From Phycisphaerae bacterium (GTDB lineage Bacteria; Planctomycetota; Phycisphaerae; Phycisphaerales; Phycisphaeraceae): DNA of 64,000 bases. Positions 27,110 through 36,040 of the stretch are shown here, one piece after another. The stretch covers positions 114,411 to 178,410 of the forward strand of contig JAUIGU010000004.1 of NCBI GenBank assembly GCA_030432595.1, given 5' to 3'. A program made the translations under genes and the position numbers. The notes below the pieces were generated by a model that saw only the letters and a program-made list of their open reading frames with translations, was not told the origin of the DNA and did not search any database. Numbering within the stretch: the stretch's first letter is position 1; every line of letters begins with the position of its first letter.

Positions 27110-29148
27110 CGCGGTTGCTCCCGTTTGATTTCGAGCACACCGTCCGGACGCACGCTGAGCGCCCAACCCTCGGGCACGACCGTTGTTGCGCTGGTTTCGT
27201 CAATCACGAATGGGCCCGGGTAGGTTTTACCGATTTCAACAGATCGGCGAGGCACCCGTTCGGCTCCGGTGTTTCGACGCGCTTGGGGAGTAGGTGTTTC
27301 GGCAGGAGAATCACCACGAGTGTGAACGTTGATACTTGGCCCGTCTACGACGGCATGGACGGCGACGAGTTCGACGGGCTGGTCGTCGAGCCGGTACCCG
27401 TTGAGGCGTTCGTGCTCTTGCGCGAATCGTTCGTTCAGGGCGGGCACAAAACTTTTGAGATCGATGCCGATGTGGTCGGTCGTCACCGCGTTTGGCAGCG
27501 TGATGTTGATCTCGTGGGACTGCCCGGCATAACGCAGGTCAAAGTTGAATTCCGTGCGGCCGTCAAAGCCGGATGACTCGTTGGAGATCGTGCCGTGAAG
27601 CATCTGGGCGAGGATGTCGCGCAGCTCGGGGTCCGCGAGATGACGAAGTATGCTCCACGTTTTCATGCTTCGAGGCGGCGCGGTGAGCATCCCGATGGCC
27701 GAGAGCAGGCCCGGCTCGACGGGCAGCAGGACGCGGGTCATGCCGAGTTGTTCCGCGAGCCGGCAGGCGTGCAGGCCGCCCGCGCCGCCGAAGGGCACGA
27801 GCGCGTAGTCTCGCGGGTCGCGCCCGCGCTGCAGCGAGATGCGGTGAACCGCACGGGCCATGTTGACCTCGACGACACGGAGCACGCCCTCGGCGGCTTC
27901 GACTTCGGTGAGCCGCGTCTGGTCGGCAAGTTGTGCGATGGCGCTCCGGGATGCCTCGGCATCGAGTTTTAACCCGCTGCCGAGCGTCATCGTCGGATCG
28001 AGGTGACCCAGAACGACGTTTGCATCAGTGACGGTCGGCCACCAGGCGTTGATGCCGCCACCTTCCAGCAGGCCGCGCTGCCGACCGTAGCACGCGGGAC
28101 CCGGGTCCGCCCCGGCCGAGCGCGGCCCGACCCTCAGCGCGCCGCCCGCATCGACCCACGCGACCGACCCGCCGCCGGCCCCGACGGTGTGGATGTCCAC
28201 CATCGGCAGCTTCACCGGCAGGCCCGCGGCTTCGTGGTCGGTGGAGCGCGTCGGCTCGCCTTCAATCAGCGCGACGTCGGTGCTGGTGCCGCCCATGTCC
28301 AACGTGATGAGCTTCTCGCCCACCGCCGCCGCGCCCAACACACCGCCGGCCGGCCCGGAGAGGATGGTGCGCACCGGTTGCCGGCAGACGTCCTCGACCG
28401 ACATTGTTCCGCCGTGCGAGCCCATGATCTGGAGAGACGCGCCGTCCAGGCCTTGTTCGAGCTTTCGCAGGTAGCGGGTCATGCGCGGCGCGACCGCGGC
28501 GTTGATTACGCAGGCCGAGGCGCGTTCGTACTCACGGAACACAGGCATCAGTTCGTGGGACAACGTGAGGTGGACGTCGTCGCCGAGCCGCTCCCGCAAC
28601 GCCTCGGCTAGCCGCTGTTCGTGGGCCGGGTTCGCGTAGCTGTGCAGCAGCGACACCGCGACGGCGTCCGGCTTCAAGGTGACCACACGATCGACCGCGG
28701 CATTGAGCGCTTCGTCCGTCAGCTCGGTGATGATGCGCCCGTCGTGCCCGATGCGTTCGACGACGCCGACACAGCGCTCGCGTGGCACCGGTGGATCGGG
28801 GCGGCGAGGCACCAGTTCGTAAAGATCCGGGCGATGCTGCCTTGCAAGGTGCAGCGTGTCTTCGAAACCGGCGGTGGTGACGAACACGGTTTGGCCGTGT
28901 TTCGCTTCGAGCAGCGCGTTGGTGGCGACGGTCGAGCCGTGCGTGACCGCGACGTCGCGCCGCGTCAAGCCTTGTCCGTGTTCGGCGAGCAGCGCGTCGA
29001 TGCCCTCGAGCACCGCCCGGCTCGGGTTGTCCGGCGTGGAGAGTCGCTTGTGGGTTTCAACGATGTGGCCTTCGGGTCCGACCAGCACCAGGTCGGTGAA
29101 GGTCCCGCCCGTATCGACGCCGATGCGGTGGCCTTCGCCCGTGCTCAC
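27106..29148 (-). CDS. hyuA: hydantoinase A / 5-oxoprolinase alpha-like subunit
   Basis: 680 residues. The start is GTG at 29148, whose last two bases form part of the argJ stop (GTGA overlap). [16 protein letters not shown] is the ATP-binding motif of the ASKHA fold; [28 protein letters not shown] and [13 protein letters not shown] are the other hydantoinase/oxoprolinase hallmarks. It is the ATP-hydrolysing subunit that pairs with HyuB. Coupling to argJ suggests that the substrate is an N-acyl or cyclised glutamate/ornithine-related compound, but this is inference; planctomycete HyuAB substrates are not known. Confidence 0.9.
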   Translation of the reverse strand: MSTGEGHRIGVDTGGTFTDLVLVGPEGHIVETHKRLSTPDNPSRAVLEGIDALLAEHGQGLTRRDVAVTHGSTVATNALLEAKHGQTVFVTTAGFEDTLHLARQHRPDLYELVPRRPDPPVPRERCVGVVERIGHDGRIITELTDEALNAAVDRVVTLKPDAVAVSLLHSYANPAHEQRLAEALRERLGDDVHLTLSHELMPVFREYERASACVINAAVAPRMTRYLRKLEQGLDGASLQIMGSHGGTMSVEDVCRQPVRTILSGPAGGVLGAAAVGEKLITLDMGGTSTDVALIEGEPTRSTDHEAAGLPVKLPMVDIHTVGAGGGSVAWVDAGGALRVGPRSAGADPGPACYGRQRGLLEGGGINAWWPTVTDANVVLGHLDPTMTLGSGLKLDAEASRSAIAQLADQTRLTEVEAAEGVLRVVEVNMARAVHRISLQRGRDPRDYALVPFGGAGGLHACRLAEQLGMTRVLLPVEPGLLSAIGMLTAPPRSMKTWSILRHLADPELRDILAQMLHGTISNESSGFDGRTEFNFDLRYAGQSHEINITLPNAVTTDHIGIDLKSFVPALNERFAQEHERLNGYRLDDQPVELVAVHAVVDGPSINVHTRGDSPAETPTPQARRNTGAERVPRRSVEIGKTYPGPFVIDETSATTVVPEGWALSVRPDGVLEIKREQPR

Positions 29149-30380
29149 GTCGTGTAGTCCGCGTTGATCGTGATGTACTCGCGCGACAAATCGCAGCCCA
29201 GCCACGTTGCGGCGTGGTCGCCCAGGCCCAGGTCGACGCCGAAGGTGATGCGCGGTTTGGCCATCACGGCTTCGAGCTTCTTCTCGACGGCGGGGGTGAA
29301 CTTGATCGGCACCTCGTCGCGGAACACGTCCGTCTTGCCGATGCGGATCACAAGCTTCGCCGGGTCGAGCTTTGCGCCCGACTTGCCCACGGCCATCGCG
29401 AGCCGGCCCCAGTTCGGGTCGCCGCCGTGGACGGCGCACTTGACCAGCGGCGAGTCGGTCACCGCGCGACCGACCTTGTCGGCGTCTTTTTCGCTGAGCG
29501 CTCCGGTGACTTCGACCGCGAACGTTTTGGTCGCGCCCTCGCCGTCCTGGATGATCGCCTCGGCAAGTTTTTGGCAGACTTCGGTCAGCGCTCCGAGAAG
29601 CGCGTCGCGGTCGGTTTGTTTGTCGATCGTGACGCCCGACGCACCGCTGGCCAGCAGGTAGACCGTGTCGCTGGTGCTGGTGTCGGTGTCGACGCTGATC
29701 CGGCCGAAGCTGTGGGAGCAGGCCCGCTGAAGCAGCCGGCTTGCATCGGCATGATCGAGCCCGGCGTCGGTGGTGATGAACGCCAGCATGGTCGCCATCG
29801 AGGGCGCAATCATCCCGCTGCCCTTGGCGATCCCGCCGAGCGTGACGGTCTTCCCGCCGAGTTTGATGCGTTTGACCGCGGTCTTGGTGACCAGGTCGGT
29901 GGTGAGGATCGCGGTGGCGGCGGCGTGGTCCGCGGCTTTGCCCTTGCTCAGAGCGGATGCGAGCTTCGGGACGCCGTCGACGATCTTGCCGATCGGCAGC
30001 GGCCGACCGATCACGCCCGTCGATGCCGGGAGGACCTGTCCAGCTTCACACCCGACCGCGTCCGCCGCCGCCTTGCACATCGCGATCGCGTCGTCGAGGC
30101 CCGGCTGCCCGGTGGCGACGTTGCTGTTGCCGCTGTTGCAGACGATGGCCCGGAAGCCGGCAAATGCCTTGCGCGACCGACTCTTCTGTAAGTGTCGCTG
30201 CCCGATGACCACCGGGGCGCCCTTGATCTGGTTCGTCGTGAACACGCCCGCCGCGACGCACGGCTCGTCCGCCACGATCAGCGCCAGGTCCGGCTTGCCA
30301 GACGCCTTGATCCCGCAGGTGCCGCCCGCGGCGCGGAAGCCCTTGGGGGCGGTGATGCTGGCGGCCGGTGAATTGCCCAT
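29145..30380 (-). CDS. argJ: bifunctional glutamate N-acetyltransferase/amino-acid acetyltransferase ArgJ
   Basis: 411 residues from the ATG at 30380 (a GTG at 30401 is possible). ArgJ transfers the acetyl group of N-acetylornithine to glutamate, closing the cyclic arginine pathway. ITAPKGFRAAGGTCGIK starts the fold; GMIAPSMATMLAFITTDA contains the Thr at which the proenzyme cleaves itself into alpha and beta chains; and the SVDTDTSTSDTV loop is conserved. The C-terminus ([12 protein letters not shown]) is normal. It is the first gene of a coupled argJ-hyuA-hyuB transcript. argB and argF are nearby on the other strand. Confidence 0.92.
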   Translation of the reverse strand: MGNSPAASITAPKGFRAAGGTCGIKASGKPDLALIVADEPCVAAGVFTTNQIKGAPVVIGQRHLQKSRSRKAFAGFRAIVCNSGNSNVATGQPGLDDAIAMCKAAADAVGCEAGQVLPASTGVIGRPLPIGKIVDGVPKLASALSKGKAADHAAATAILTTDLVTKTAVKRIKLGGKTVTLGGIAKGSGMIAPSMATMLAFITTDAGLDHADASRLLQRACSHSFGRISVDTDTSTSDTVYLLASGASGVTIDKQTDRDALLGALTEVCQKLAEAIIQDGEGATKTFAVEVTGALSEKDADKVGRAVTDSPLVKCAVHGGDPNWGRLAMAVGKSGAKLDPAKLVIRIGKTDVFRDEVPIKFTPAVEKKLEAVMAKPRITFGVDLGLGDHAATWLGCDLSREYITINADYTT

Positions 30381-30435
30381 GAGCGGCAGGATAACGGACA
30401 CGCAGGTCGTCTTCGGTCGCTATAGTTGGGGTTGT

Positions 30436-30491
30436 GGAGCTTCGGCTCCGGCCTGTATCTCCAACCACCCCGCACCCTTAATAAGGAGGTG
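30436..30491 (+). promoter_or_regulatory. fba leader: UUCG hairpin and strong ribosome site
   Basis: GGAGC-TTCG-GCTCC at 30436-30449 is a stable tetraloop hairpin in the leader. AAGGAGGTG at 30483-30491 is an extended Shine-Dalgarno sequence five bases from the GTG start, as expected for a highly expressed glycolytic gene. TATAGT at 30421 is a possible -10 box. Confidence 0.6.
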
Positions 30492-30495
30492 CCCC

Positions 30496-31536
30496 GTGCC
30501 TGTCGCCGACTTCGCTACCTACAAGCAGATGCTCGAGAACGCGTTCGAGAACCAGTTCGCGTACCCGGCCATCAACGTCACCAGCGAGATTACCGCCAAC
30601 GCCGCGCTCAAAGCTTTCGCCGACCTCAAGAGCGACGGCATCCTCCAGGTCTCCACCGGCGGCGGCAAGTTCGCCTCCGGCCAGGTCAACGGCGACATGG
30701 TCATGGGCGCGATCAGCATCGCCGAGCACATCCACCGCGCCGCGGCGAACCTGCCGGTCAACGTCGCGATCCACACCGACCACTGCCCGCCTAAGAACGT
30801 CGACGACTTCATGATCCCGCTCATCGAGGAGTCGGAGCGTCGCGTCGCGGCCGGGCTGCTGCCGCTGTACCAGTCGCACATGCTCGACGCGTCGGGCCTG
30901 CCTTTGGAAGAGAACCTCGACCTGTCCGTGCCGATCTACGAGCGCATGGCCAAGATCGGGCAGATCATCGAAATCGAGGCCGGCGTGGTCGGCGGCGAAG
31001 AAGACGGCGCGGCCGGCTCGGAAGACACGCCCGAAGAACACCTCTACACCACGCCAGAAGACATGGTCCGCGTCTACGAACGCATGAGCCAGGTGGACGG
31101 CGTGTACATGTTCGCCGCGACGTTCGGCAACGTCCACGGCGCGTACAAGCCCGGGGCCGTGAAGCTGCGGCCCAAGCTCCTCAAGGAGGGCCAGGACGCG
31201 ATCAAGGCGAAGTTCGGCCCCGACGCGAAGTTCTACCTCGTGTTCCACGGCGGCTCGGGCTCGGAAAAACACGAGATCGAGGAAACCCTGGGCTACGGCG
31301 TCGTGAAGATGAACGTCGATACCGACTGCCAGTACGCCTTCACCCGCGCCGTCGCGGACCACTTCTTCAAGAACTACGACGGCGTGCTCAAGATCGACGG
31401 CGAGGTCGGCAACAAGAAGGTCTACGACCCGCGTTCGTACATGAAGCTCGGCGAAACCGCGATGGCCGACCGGGTCAAGGAGGCCTGCGAAGACCTCCAC
31501 GCCGTCGGCAAGACCCTGGCCGCGGTGCCGGCGTAA
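30496..31536 (+). CDS. fba: class II fructose-bisphosphate aldolase
   Basis: 346 residues from a GTG at 30496. Zinc-dependent aldolase cleaving fructose-1,6-bisphosphate in glycolysis and gluconeogenesis. Catalytic and zinc motifs are visible: IHTDHCPPKNVDDF (Asp and His), EIEAGVVGGEEDG with its Glu, GNVHGAYKPGAVKLRP (His) and VFHGGSGSEKHEI (His and phosphate loop), KMNVDTDCQYA. The length and the GVVGGEEDG insert resemble the long FbaA type. The GTG at 30496 is chosen for the near-perfect ribosome site. A palindrome beyond the stop (31575-31603) may act as terminator. Confidence 0.95.
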   Translation: MPVADFATYKQMLENAFENQFAYPAINVTSEITANAALKAFADLKSDGILQVSTGGGKFASGQVNGDMVMGAISIAEHIHRAAANLPVNVAIHTDHCPPKNVDDFMIPLIEESERRVAAGLLPLYQSHMLDASGLPLEENLDLSVPIYERMAKIGQIIEIEAGVVGGEEDGAAGSEDTPEEHLYTTPEDMVRVYERMSQVDGVYMFAATFGNVHGAYKPGAVKLRPKLLKEGQDAIKAKFGPDAKFYLVFHGGSGSEKHEIEETLGYGVVKMNVDTDCQYAFTRAVADHFFKNYDGVLKIDGEVGNKKVYDPRSYMKLGETAMADRVKEACEDLHAVGKTLAAVPA

Positions 31537-31574
31537 GCACGACACGGAACGCCACAAACCAAGTGCACTCCCTG

Positions 31575-31603
31575 GAAGCCCACGGATTCAATCCGTGGGC
31601 TTC
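31575..31603. repeat. perfect palindrome GAAGCCCACGGATT (copy 1)
   Basis: Two 14-base arms around a single central base, 39 bases after the fba stop. The copy at 56370-56398 is the exact same element in opposite orientation. Likely a stable hairpin at the 3' end of the fba transcript, though without a long T tract. Confidence 0.85.
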
Positions 31604-31680
31604 GTTTACGTTCTCTGCCGCAGTCCAACGGACGGCACGTCGAGCGACCAAAGACCGGTGCCATGGCGTACACTCGCGGC

Positions 31681-32226
31681 ATGCGCGTGCTTGTGGTTTC
31701 GTGTTCGTTGAACCCCGGAAGCCGGTCGGCGGTGCTGGCGTCGGCGGCGGTCGAGGCGCTGCGCGGCGGGGGGCACGAGGTGGAGGCGGTCGATCTGCGG
31801 GAGACGGCGCTGCCGATGTGCGACGGGGCGGAGGCCTACGCGGACCCGGCGGTGGGGGCGATGGCGGCGCGGGTCAGCGGCGCGGAAGCGGTCCTGCTGG
31901 CGGTGCCGATCTACAACTACGACGTCAACGCGGCGGCCAAGAACCTGATCGAACTCACCGGCGGCGCGTGGGAGGGCAAGGTCGTCGGCTTCCTGTGCGC
32001 CGCGGGCGGGCAGCGCAGCTACATGTCGGTGATGCCGTTGGCCAACTCGCTGATGCTGGACTTCCGCTGCGTGATCGTGCCGCGCTTCGTGTACGCGACG
32101 GCGGCGGACTTCGAGGGCGACGCGCTCAAAGATGAAATGCGGCGGCGCGTCGAACGGCTCGCCGAGGAAACCGGCCGGCTGGGCGCCGCGTGGATCGACG
32201 CGCAGGCGGATCAGCCGGCGCATTGA
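31681..32226 (+). CDS. NADPH-dependent FMN reductase family protein
   Basis: 181 residues; ATG at 31681 preferred over 31663. Flavodoxin-like fold: phosphate loop SCSLNPGSRSAVLA and AVPIYNYDVNAAAKNLIELTG, which shape the FMN pocket, and GFLCAAGGQRSYMSV. Members reduce quinones, azo compounds or chromate with NAD(P)H. Cytoplasmic, single gene. The physiological substrate is unknown. Confidence 0.85.
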   Translation: MRVLVVSCSLNPGSRSAVLASAAVEALRGGGHEVEAVDLRETALPMCDGAEAYADPAVGAMAARVSGAEAVLLAVPIYNYDVNAAAKNLIELTGGAWEGKVVGFLCAAGGQRSYMSVMPLANSLMLDFRCVIVPRFVYATAADFEGDALKDEMRRRVERLAEETGRLGAAWIDAQADQPAH

Positions 32227-32244
32227 ACGGCTTTGTTTGCGGGG

Positions 32245-32322
32245 GAGCCACGGTCGCTCGCGACCGTGTAGGTCATTCAGAAAGATGCCGAGAAAGCACG
32301 GTCGCGAGGGACCGTGGCACCC
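32245..32322. repeat. two linked CACGGTCGC palindromes
   Basis: GCCACGGTCGCTCGCGACCGTG at 32247-32268 and a related sequence ending GACCGTGGCACC at 32297-32322 are inverted relative to each other, giving a hairpin of hairpins. The family also occurs at 8367-8392. It lies between convergent genes. Confidence 0.8.
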
Positions 32323-32349
32323 GGCGTTGGAAGTTTTCACAAGACTCGC

Positions 32350-32634
32350 TTAAGCCCGGGTCGCCAGCAGCGGCACGGTCGTGGTGCCCTCGGCCTTGAG
32401 CACCTTGCGGAACTTGCGGCGGCGGGCGACGAAGGCGATCGTCGGGGTCAGCAGCGACCCGCCGGCGAAGAACAGGACTGTGGCCAGCAGCAGCAGCCAG
32501 GAAAGCCCGGCCTGTTGCACGGCGTGGTCGGCGTCGCGGGCCTCGGCGAGGGCGGCGACGAATGCGAATCCCCCCGCAACGAGCAGGATCGTGGCGGCGG
32601 TCCAGGTGGCGTAGAGACGCTTGCGGCTGGGCAT
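32350..32634 (-). CDS. small two-TM membrane protein
   Basis: 94 residues from the ATG at 32634 (AGGGGAA upstream). Two hydrophobic helices (TAATILLVAGGFAFVAAL and SWLLLLATVLFFAGGSLL) joined by a short polar loop, with a basic cytoplasmic tail (ARRRKFRKVLK). No family recognised. It is divergent from argB. Confidence 0.65.
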   Translation of the reverse strand: MPSRKRLYATWTAATILLVAGGFAFVAALAEARDADHAVQQAGLSWLLLLATVLFFAGGSLLTPTIAFVARRRKFRKVLKAEGTTTVPLLATRA

Positions 32635-32971
32635 GTGGGTTCCCCTGTGGTGCGTGGTTCCTCTGATCGCGGGGAAAGAAGCCACAGTGCGGCGGCGGTG
32701 CGGACCCAAAAGCGCAAGCTCTGAATTCACAGGGTTTTGCGTGTTTTGTCGCGGGTAAAGCGACGGTCGGGGTTTGCGGGATGTGGCGTGCGAACCACAC
32801 CTTACTTGCCGATGCTCGGGACGCGCCCGGCACTTGAAGCCCGCGTTCGTCAAACGTGAGATTCATGCAGAATGCGGGCGGTTGTTGTGCCGCGGGGGCA
32901 GGGTTACGATGCTCGGCTTCCCGTTTTTGGGCGCAAGCAGGGGGCGGGGGCCCATTGGAGTTGTTGCCGTC

Positions 32972-33844
32972 ATGCAGGACGCCATCCACAAAGCCGCCGC
33001 GCTGGTCGAGGCCCACGCCTACATCCGCGCCTTCGAAGACAAGGCCGTGGTCGTCAAGGTCGGCGGCTCGATCATGGACGAGCCCGAAACGCTCGACAAC
33101 CTCGTGCAGGACGTCTGCTTCATGCACGCGGTGGGCATGCGGCCCGTGATCGTGCACGGCGGCGGCAAGGCGATCAGCGCCGCGATGGAGCAGGCGGGCC
33201 TGGAAGCGCAGTTCGTGCAGGGCCGGCGGTACACCGACGAGCGCACGCTGGCCATCGCCGAGCACGTGCTGATCAACCAGATCAACAACGGCATCGTCGA
33301 GACGATGAACGAGGCGGGCACGCCCGCGATGGGGCTGCACTCGCTGGCGTCGTGCGTGGTGTTCGGCAAGCGGCTGAAGCTCACGGGCGACGAAGGTCGG
33401 CAGATCGACATAGGCATGGTCGGTCAGGTGGAAATGGTCAACGCGGAGCTGCTGCGGGCCGTGATGCAGGCGGGCACGGTGCCGGTGATCGCGCCGATCG
33501 CGCGGGACCCGGCGGGGGGGAAGCTGAACATCAACGCCGACTCGGTCGCGGGCCACGTCGCCGCGGCGCTGCGGGCCGAGAAGCTCGTGGTGGTCAGTGA
33601 CACGCACGGCATCCGCAAGTCCGACGACGTCAACGACCTCGCGTCCCACCTGGACCGCGACGAGATCAACGGGCTGGTCGACAGCGGCATCATCTCCGCG
33701 GGCATGCTGCCCAAGGTCGAGTCCGCGATGACGGCGCTGCGCGGCGGGGTGAAGAAGGCCCACATCATCGATGGCCGGATCCCGCACGCACTGCTGCTGG
33801 AGGTCTACACCAAGGAAGGCATCGGGACGGAGATCGTGCTGTGA
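32972..33844 (+). CDS. argB: acetylglutamate kinase
   Basis: 290 residues from the ATG at 32972. Phosphorylates N-acetylglutamate, the second step of arginine synthesis. VVVKVGGSIMDE contains the ATP-binding Lys and Gly loop; PVIVHGGGKAIS, VQGRRYTDERTL, KLNINADSVAGHVA and GGVKKAHIIDGRIPHALLLE are the expected amino-acid-kinase motifs. It has a somewhat long, helical N-terminal extension (about 20 residues) of the kind found in hexameric, arginine-inhibited forms, so feedback control by arginine is likely. argF follows after 88 bases. Confidence 0.95.
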   Translation: MQDAIHKAAALVEAHAYIRAFEDKAVVVKVGGSIMDEPETLDNLVQDVCFMHAVGMRPVIVHGGGKAISAAMEQAGLEAQFVQGRRYTDERTLAIAEHVLINQINNGIVETMNEAGTPAMGLHSLASCVVFGKRLKLTGDEGRQIDIGMVGQVEMVNAELLRAVMQAGTVPVIAPIARDPAGGKLNINADSVAGHVAAALRAEKLVVVSDTHGIRKSDDVNDLASHLDRDEINGLVDSGIISAGMLPKVESAMTALRGGVKKAHIIDGRIPHALLLEVYTKEGIGTEIVL

Positions 33845-33932
33845 TTTGCGATTGAGGATTGCCGATTGCCGACCGGAAGCGTCGATATTCGGGAGCCCTC
33901 ATTCGGAAATCGGCATTTCACACTCGGTAATC
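33845..33932. repeat. argB-argF spacer with ATTCGG/ATTGCC repeat units
   Basis: Short units such as GATTGCCGATTGCC and TTCGGAAATCGGCATTT form a loose palindrome. The right half resembles a segment inside mutL (54218-54250). No promoter is evident; the argF transcript probably continues from argB. Confidence 0.55.
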
Positions 33933-34835
33933 ATGCAACACTTCCTCTCCATCGACGACTTCACCCCAGCGCAGGTCTGCACGATGCTCAAGCGGGCCCA
34001 CGCGTTACGCGAGCAGCGGCGCAACGGCGTGCCCAACGAGCCGGTGCTGGCGGGGAAGACGCTGGCGATGCTGTTCGAGAAGCCGTCGCTGCGGACGCGG
34101 GTAAGCTTCGAGCAAGGCATGCTCGAGTTGGGCGGGAACGCGATCGTGCTCGGGCAGCACGAGGTCGGTTTGGGCAAACGCGAATCGGTGGCGGACGTGG
34201 CGCGGGTGCTGGGCGGGATGGTGCACGCGATCGCGGCGCGGGTGTTCAACCACGAGCACCTCGAAGAGCTCGCGGCGCACGCCGGCGTGCCGGTGATCAA
34301 CATGCTCTCCGACCAGTCGCACCCGGCCCAGGCGCTGGCGGACGTGCTCACGCTGATGGACGAGTTCTCGCCCGGAAACCCCGAAGGGTTGAAAGGGCGG
34401 AGTGTTGCGTTCGTCGGCGACGGCAACAACGTCGCGCGGTCGCTTGCGGTGATCTGCGAGAAGCTGGGCATGCGTTTCGTGATCGCCTCGCCCCCGGAGT
34501 TCGAACTCACGGCTGCCCCCGGGATTTGCGAGTTGGTCACGGACCCGCGCGAGGCGGTGAAGGGGGTTGATGCCGTGTACGCCGACACGTTCGTGTCGAT
34601 GGGCGAAGAAGCCGAGAAGGAAAAGAAGCTCGCGGCGTTCAAGGATTACCAGATCAACGATGCGCTGCTCGAAGGCGTCGCCGAGGACGCGATCGTGCTG
34701 CACTGTCTGCCCGCGTACCGCGGCGTCGAGATCACCGATGCCGTGATGGACGGCCCGCGCTCCCGCGTTTTCCCACAAGCGCACAACCGGCTGCACGCAC
34801 AGAAGGGGATGCTGGCGGAACTGCTGGCGAAGTAG
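33933..34835 (+). CDS. argF: ornithine carbamoyltransferase
   Basis: 300 residues from the ATG at 33933. Makes citrulline from ornithine and carbamoyl phosphate. The carbamoyl-phosphate site reads FEKPSLRTRVSFE, with Leu where the commonest form has Thr (STRTR); the ornithine site HCLPAYRGVEI has the catalytic Cys, and SDQSHPAQALADVLTL is present. The Leu variant also occurs in known carbamoyltransferases, so this is not evidence of inactivity. N-acetylornithine or succinylornithine carbamoyltransferases are alternatives, but ArgJ nearby suggests ornithine as substrate. Second gene of an argB-argF pair. Confidence 0.9.
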   Translation: MQHFLSIDDFTPAQVCTMLKRAHALREQRRNGVPNEPVLAGKTLAMLFEKPSLRTRVSFEQGMLELGGNAIVLGQHEVGLGKRESVADVARVLGGMVHAIAARVFNHEHLEELAAHAGVPVINMLSDQSHPAQALADVLTLMDEFSPGNPEGLKGRSVAFVGDGNNVARSLAVICEKLGMRFVIASPPEFELTAAPGICELVTDPREAVKGVDAVYADTFVSMGEEAEKEKKLAAFKDYQINDALLEGVAEDAIVLHCLPAYRGVEITDAVMDGPRSRVFPQAHNRLHAQKGMLAELLAK

Positions 34836-34923
34836 AGCAGTAGAACAGAAAAGCAGTAAATCCAACAGAGAATCGGCAGCCAGGTACGCGGGTGTCTCGA
34901 TTTACTGCTCTACTGCTTTACTG
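34834..34923. repeat. AGCAGTAAATC inverted repeat after argF
   Basis: AGCAGTAAATC (34852-34862) pairs with GATTTACTGCT (34899-34909), and AGCAGTAG with CTACTGCT outside it. AT-rich relative to the region and directly after the argF stop; may form a 3' hairpin. Confidence 0.6.
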
Positions 34924-34944
34924 AATTCCTGCTTTAATGACCCC

Positions 34945-35394
34945 ATGCTCCCCGCCTCCTTCTACCCGGTGATCATCGTCGTCGGCGCGCACCCGCGTGC
35001 CGAGGAGGCGGATAGGCCGCTGGCGTACCGGGTGCGCAGCGAGATCGAGATGTGGAAGCGTCGGCACGAAGAACTGCTCGAGGTCGAGCTGGGCGTGATG
35101 GTGTGCTGCGACCTGTGGTACATGAACGACGAGGCGCTGCGGCGGCGGCCGACCATCTGCATCGGCGGGCCGGGTGTGAACGCGCTGTCGGCGTACCTCG
35201 CGCAGCACCTCGACGAACGGCACCAGGAGGCGGACGTCTTGATGCAGCTCGACGAGGACTTCACGGATTTGCGGGTGATCATCTGGGGCCGGGACCACGA
35301 GAAGACGGTGCACGGTGTCGAGCTGTTCATGGACAAATTCCTCGACGGCTACCTGCGGGCGGTGGCGACGCAGATCGAGCCGAGCGAGGATTAG
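34945..35394 (+). CDS. conserved-looking hypothetical protein
   Basis: 149 residues. The N-terminus PVIIVVGAHPRAEE and the later PTICIGGPGVNALSAYL look like a Rossmann-type alpha/beta fold, with a Cys pair in MVCCDLWYM. No signal peptide or membrane helix. I do not recognise the family. No good ribosome site precedes the ATG at 34945. It follows argF by 109 bases and may be cotranscribed. Confidence 0.65.
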   Translation: MLPASFYPVIIVVGAHPRAEEADRPLAYRVRSEIEMWKRRHEELLEVELGVMVCCDLWYMNDEALRRRPTICIGGPGVNALSAYLAQHLDERHQEADVLMQLDEDFTDLRVIIWGRDHEKTVHGVELFMDKFLDGYLRAVATQIEPSED

Positions 35395-35515
35395 TCGGGC
35401 GGACGTGGCGTTTGGGCCGATGAACCGTATGTGCAGGTCGCCCTGATGGGCTGATCGCGTCGTTCTTTCTGTTGCATGTCACGTCTTAAACAACGTTCTG
35501 TAAGACAGTTAACGT

Positions 35516-36040
35516 GTGTGGCGTCCGTCTTTTCTCCACAATCGGGGGGGCGTCGATGGTTTCTGGTGTCAATCAAAGGTAAAATGGGTCATCACTGAAG
35601 CGACGTCCACCTATCGCGTGCTGCTGGTCTGCACCGGCAACACCTGCCGGTCTCCGATGGCCGAGGTCATCGCCCGGCAGTTGCTGGCCGACCGCCCGGG
35701 GCTGGAGTTCGCCTCCGCGGGGGTGTTTGCCGCACCCGGAGCCCCGGCGAGCCCGGAAGCGGTCGAAGCCATGGCGAAGAAAGGCTTGGCGCTGGGGCAG
35801 CACCGGTCCCAGCCGCTGACGCCGAAGCTCATCGAGGACGCGGACGGCATCTACACCATGACCGCGTCGCACCGGCAGGCGGTGGTTTCCGCGTTTCCTA
35901 CGGCGGAAGTCAAGACCCAGCGGCTGCACCCGGATTTCGACATTGAGGACCCGATCGGCGGGCCGCTGGAGTCGTACCAGCGGACGGCCGAACAGATCGA
36001 GCAAGGCCTGCGTACCCGTTTCACGGAGGAATCCGCATGA
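35516..36040 (+). CDS. protein-arginine-phosphatase / low-molecular-weight phosphatase
   Basis: The catalytic loop is VLLVCTGNTCRSPMAEV, with nucleophilic Cys and Arg, and the general acid Asp is in HPDFDIEDPIG. A Thr in CTGNTC, where tyrosine phosphatases usually have Ile, is the feature known to give YwlE its preference for phosphoarginine. Downstream and overlapped by four bases is rpiB; Bacillus has the same ywlE-rpiB pairing. The start is uncertain: there is no in-frame ATG. The GTG at 35516 gives 174 residues with an odd 30-residue leader; a GTG at 35618 gives the minimal protein. No McsB kinase is in the window. Confidence 0.8.
   Translation: MWRPSFLHNRGGVDGFWCQSKVKWVITEATSTYRVLLVCTGNTCRSPMAEVIARQLLADRPGLEFASAGVFAAPGAPASPEAVEAMAKKGLALGQHRSQPLTPKLIEDADGIYTMTASHRQAVVSAFPTAEVKTQRLHPDFDIEDPIGGPLESYQRTAEQIEQGLRTRFTEESA

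Noticed and set aside
33946..34200. SLRTR in place of STRTR as a sign of an inactive carbamoyltransferase
   Set aside because: The variant occurs in functional members of the family as far as I know, and the HCLPAYRG site is intact.
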